Below, one piece after another: positions 63,750-64,000 of a stretch of 64,000 nt of DNA. The notes beneath the pieces are model-generated. The model saw nothing but the letters and a program-made list of their open reading frames with translations. It did no database searches and had not been told where the DNA came from. Position 1 is the first letter of the stretch. Each line of letters opens with the position of its first letter. The stretch is from assembly GCA_014728115.1 (NCBI GenBank), contig WJME01000304.1, positions 62,001-126,000 on the forward strand, given 5' to 3'. This DNA is from Candidatus Zhuqueibacterota bacterium (GTDB lineage Bacteria; Zhuqueibacterota; Zhuqueibacteria; Residuimicrobiales; Oceaniaggregativiventaceae). A program made the translations under genes and the position numbers.

Positions 63750-64000
63750 ATGAAGACAGATAAAATACAACTGATAGATTTCTTTACTATAATCATCAGA
63801 CGCAGGAAATTATTTTTAGTCAATATGGCATCGGTCGGGCTCATCGCCCTGCTCATAACCCTGTTCTTACCTAAATGGTATGAATCCAAAGCGATTGTTC
63901 TGCCGCCGATGACCGAAAGTCTATCGTTTGGGTTGGGAAGTTTGAGCAGTCTTGCCGGTGCCATGATGGGACCGAGCGGCTATGAATTGCCCATGCTCGC
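63750..64000 (+). CDS. Wzz/chain-length determinant family protein, N-terminal part
   Basis: Starts at ATG 63750 (AAGGGAA upstream) and runs off the right edge after 83 codons. LIDFFTIIIRRRKLFLVN, then a helix (MASVGLIALLITLFLP), then KWYESKAIVLPP is the typical Wzz N-terminus: cytoplasmic stub, first membrane helix, periplasmic start. Such proteins set polysaccharide chain length with a Wzy or ABC export system. Confidence 0.8.
   Translation, partial: MKTDKIQLIDFFTIIIRRRKLFLVNMASVGLIALLITLFLPKWYESKAIVLPPMTESLSFGLGSLSSLAGAMMGPSGYELPML

Overview
The window looks like a chromosomal stretch of a Gram-negative bacterium of moderate GC, most plausibly from the Fibrobacterota-Chlorobiota-Bacteroidota (FCB) superphylum or a neighbouring candidate phylum such as Calditrichota or KSB1. 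This is inferred from two PorU-like C25 peptidases with type IX secretion (T9SS) style C-termini, a secreted glycosidase with a 'YPNPFN' sorting tail, an S46 dipeptidyl-peptidase, Lol-type lipoprotein permeases, signal peptidase II and a Wzi/Wzz polysaccharide locus. No rRNA, tRNA, CRISPR array, prophage or plasmid function was seen.

Layout. 1-2.6 kb: cytochrome c maturation operon (ccmA, ccmB, ccmC and a tiny ccmD-like gene) behind a truncated membrane protein. 2.7-9.7 kb: prfB with its programmed +1 frameshift, alanine racemase, lysyl-tRNA synthetase, two LolC/E-type permeases and a LolD-type ATPase, mostly coupled by ATGA overlaps. 10.0-12.5 kb: clpC with its own promoter and a strong terminator. 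12.5-14.0 kb: a gene-free, repeat-rich spacer with a MITE-like element. 14-25 kb: single enzymes (5'-nucleotidase lipoprotein, NUDIX hydrolase, sugar-phosphate nucleotidylyltransferase, EVE protein, GH2 beta-galactosidase with a zinc dehydrogenase, RsgA, glycerophosphodiesterase). 25-31.4 kb: S46 peptidase, 3-methyladenine DNA glycosylase, penicillin-binding protein 1C, RseC-like protein. 31.4-43.9 kb: two tandem 1.3-kilo-residue PorU-like proteases, a REP-associated tyrosine transposase (RAYT) with matching palindromes on both sides, and a GHL10-type glycosidase carrying a sorting tail. 44.0-44.7 kb: HEPN/MNT pair. 44.8-56 kb (minus strand): hybrid histidine kinase, lspA, DksA-like protein, ileS, MTA phosphorylase, purine nucleoside phosphorylase, a lipoprotein, DivIVA, YggT and YggS. 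56.4-58.3 kb: OPT-family transporter. 58.5-64 kb: two methyltransferases, Wzi-like outer membrane protein, a lipoprotein and the start of a Wzz protein, the edge of a surface polysaccharide locus.

Two themes stand out. First, start-codon use is relaxed: several genes use TTG or GTG behind good ribosome binding sites, and two conserved enzymes appear to start at ATC (tag) and CTG (pnp), because conserved N-terminal residues lie upstream of any ordinary start. Second, intergenic DNA is full of small inverted repeats of at least eight families, most arranged as inverted pairs of the BIME/MITE kind, with one RAYT gene that matches one of the families. The strongest biological candidates for follow-up are the tandem PorU-like proteases with the linked sorting-tail glycosidase, the RAYT/REP unit, and the non-canonical starts.
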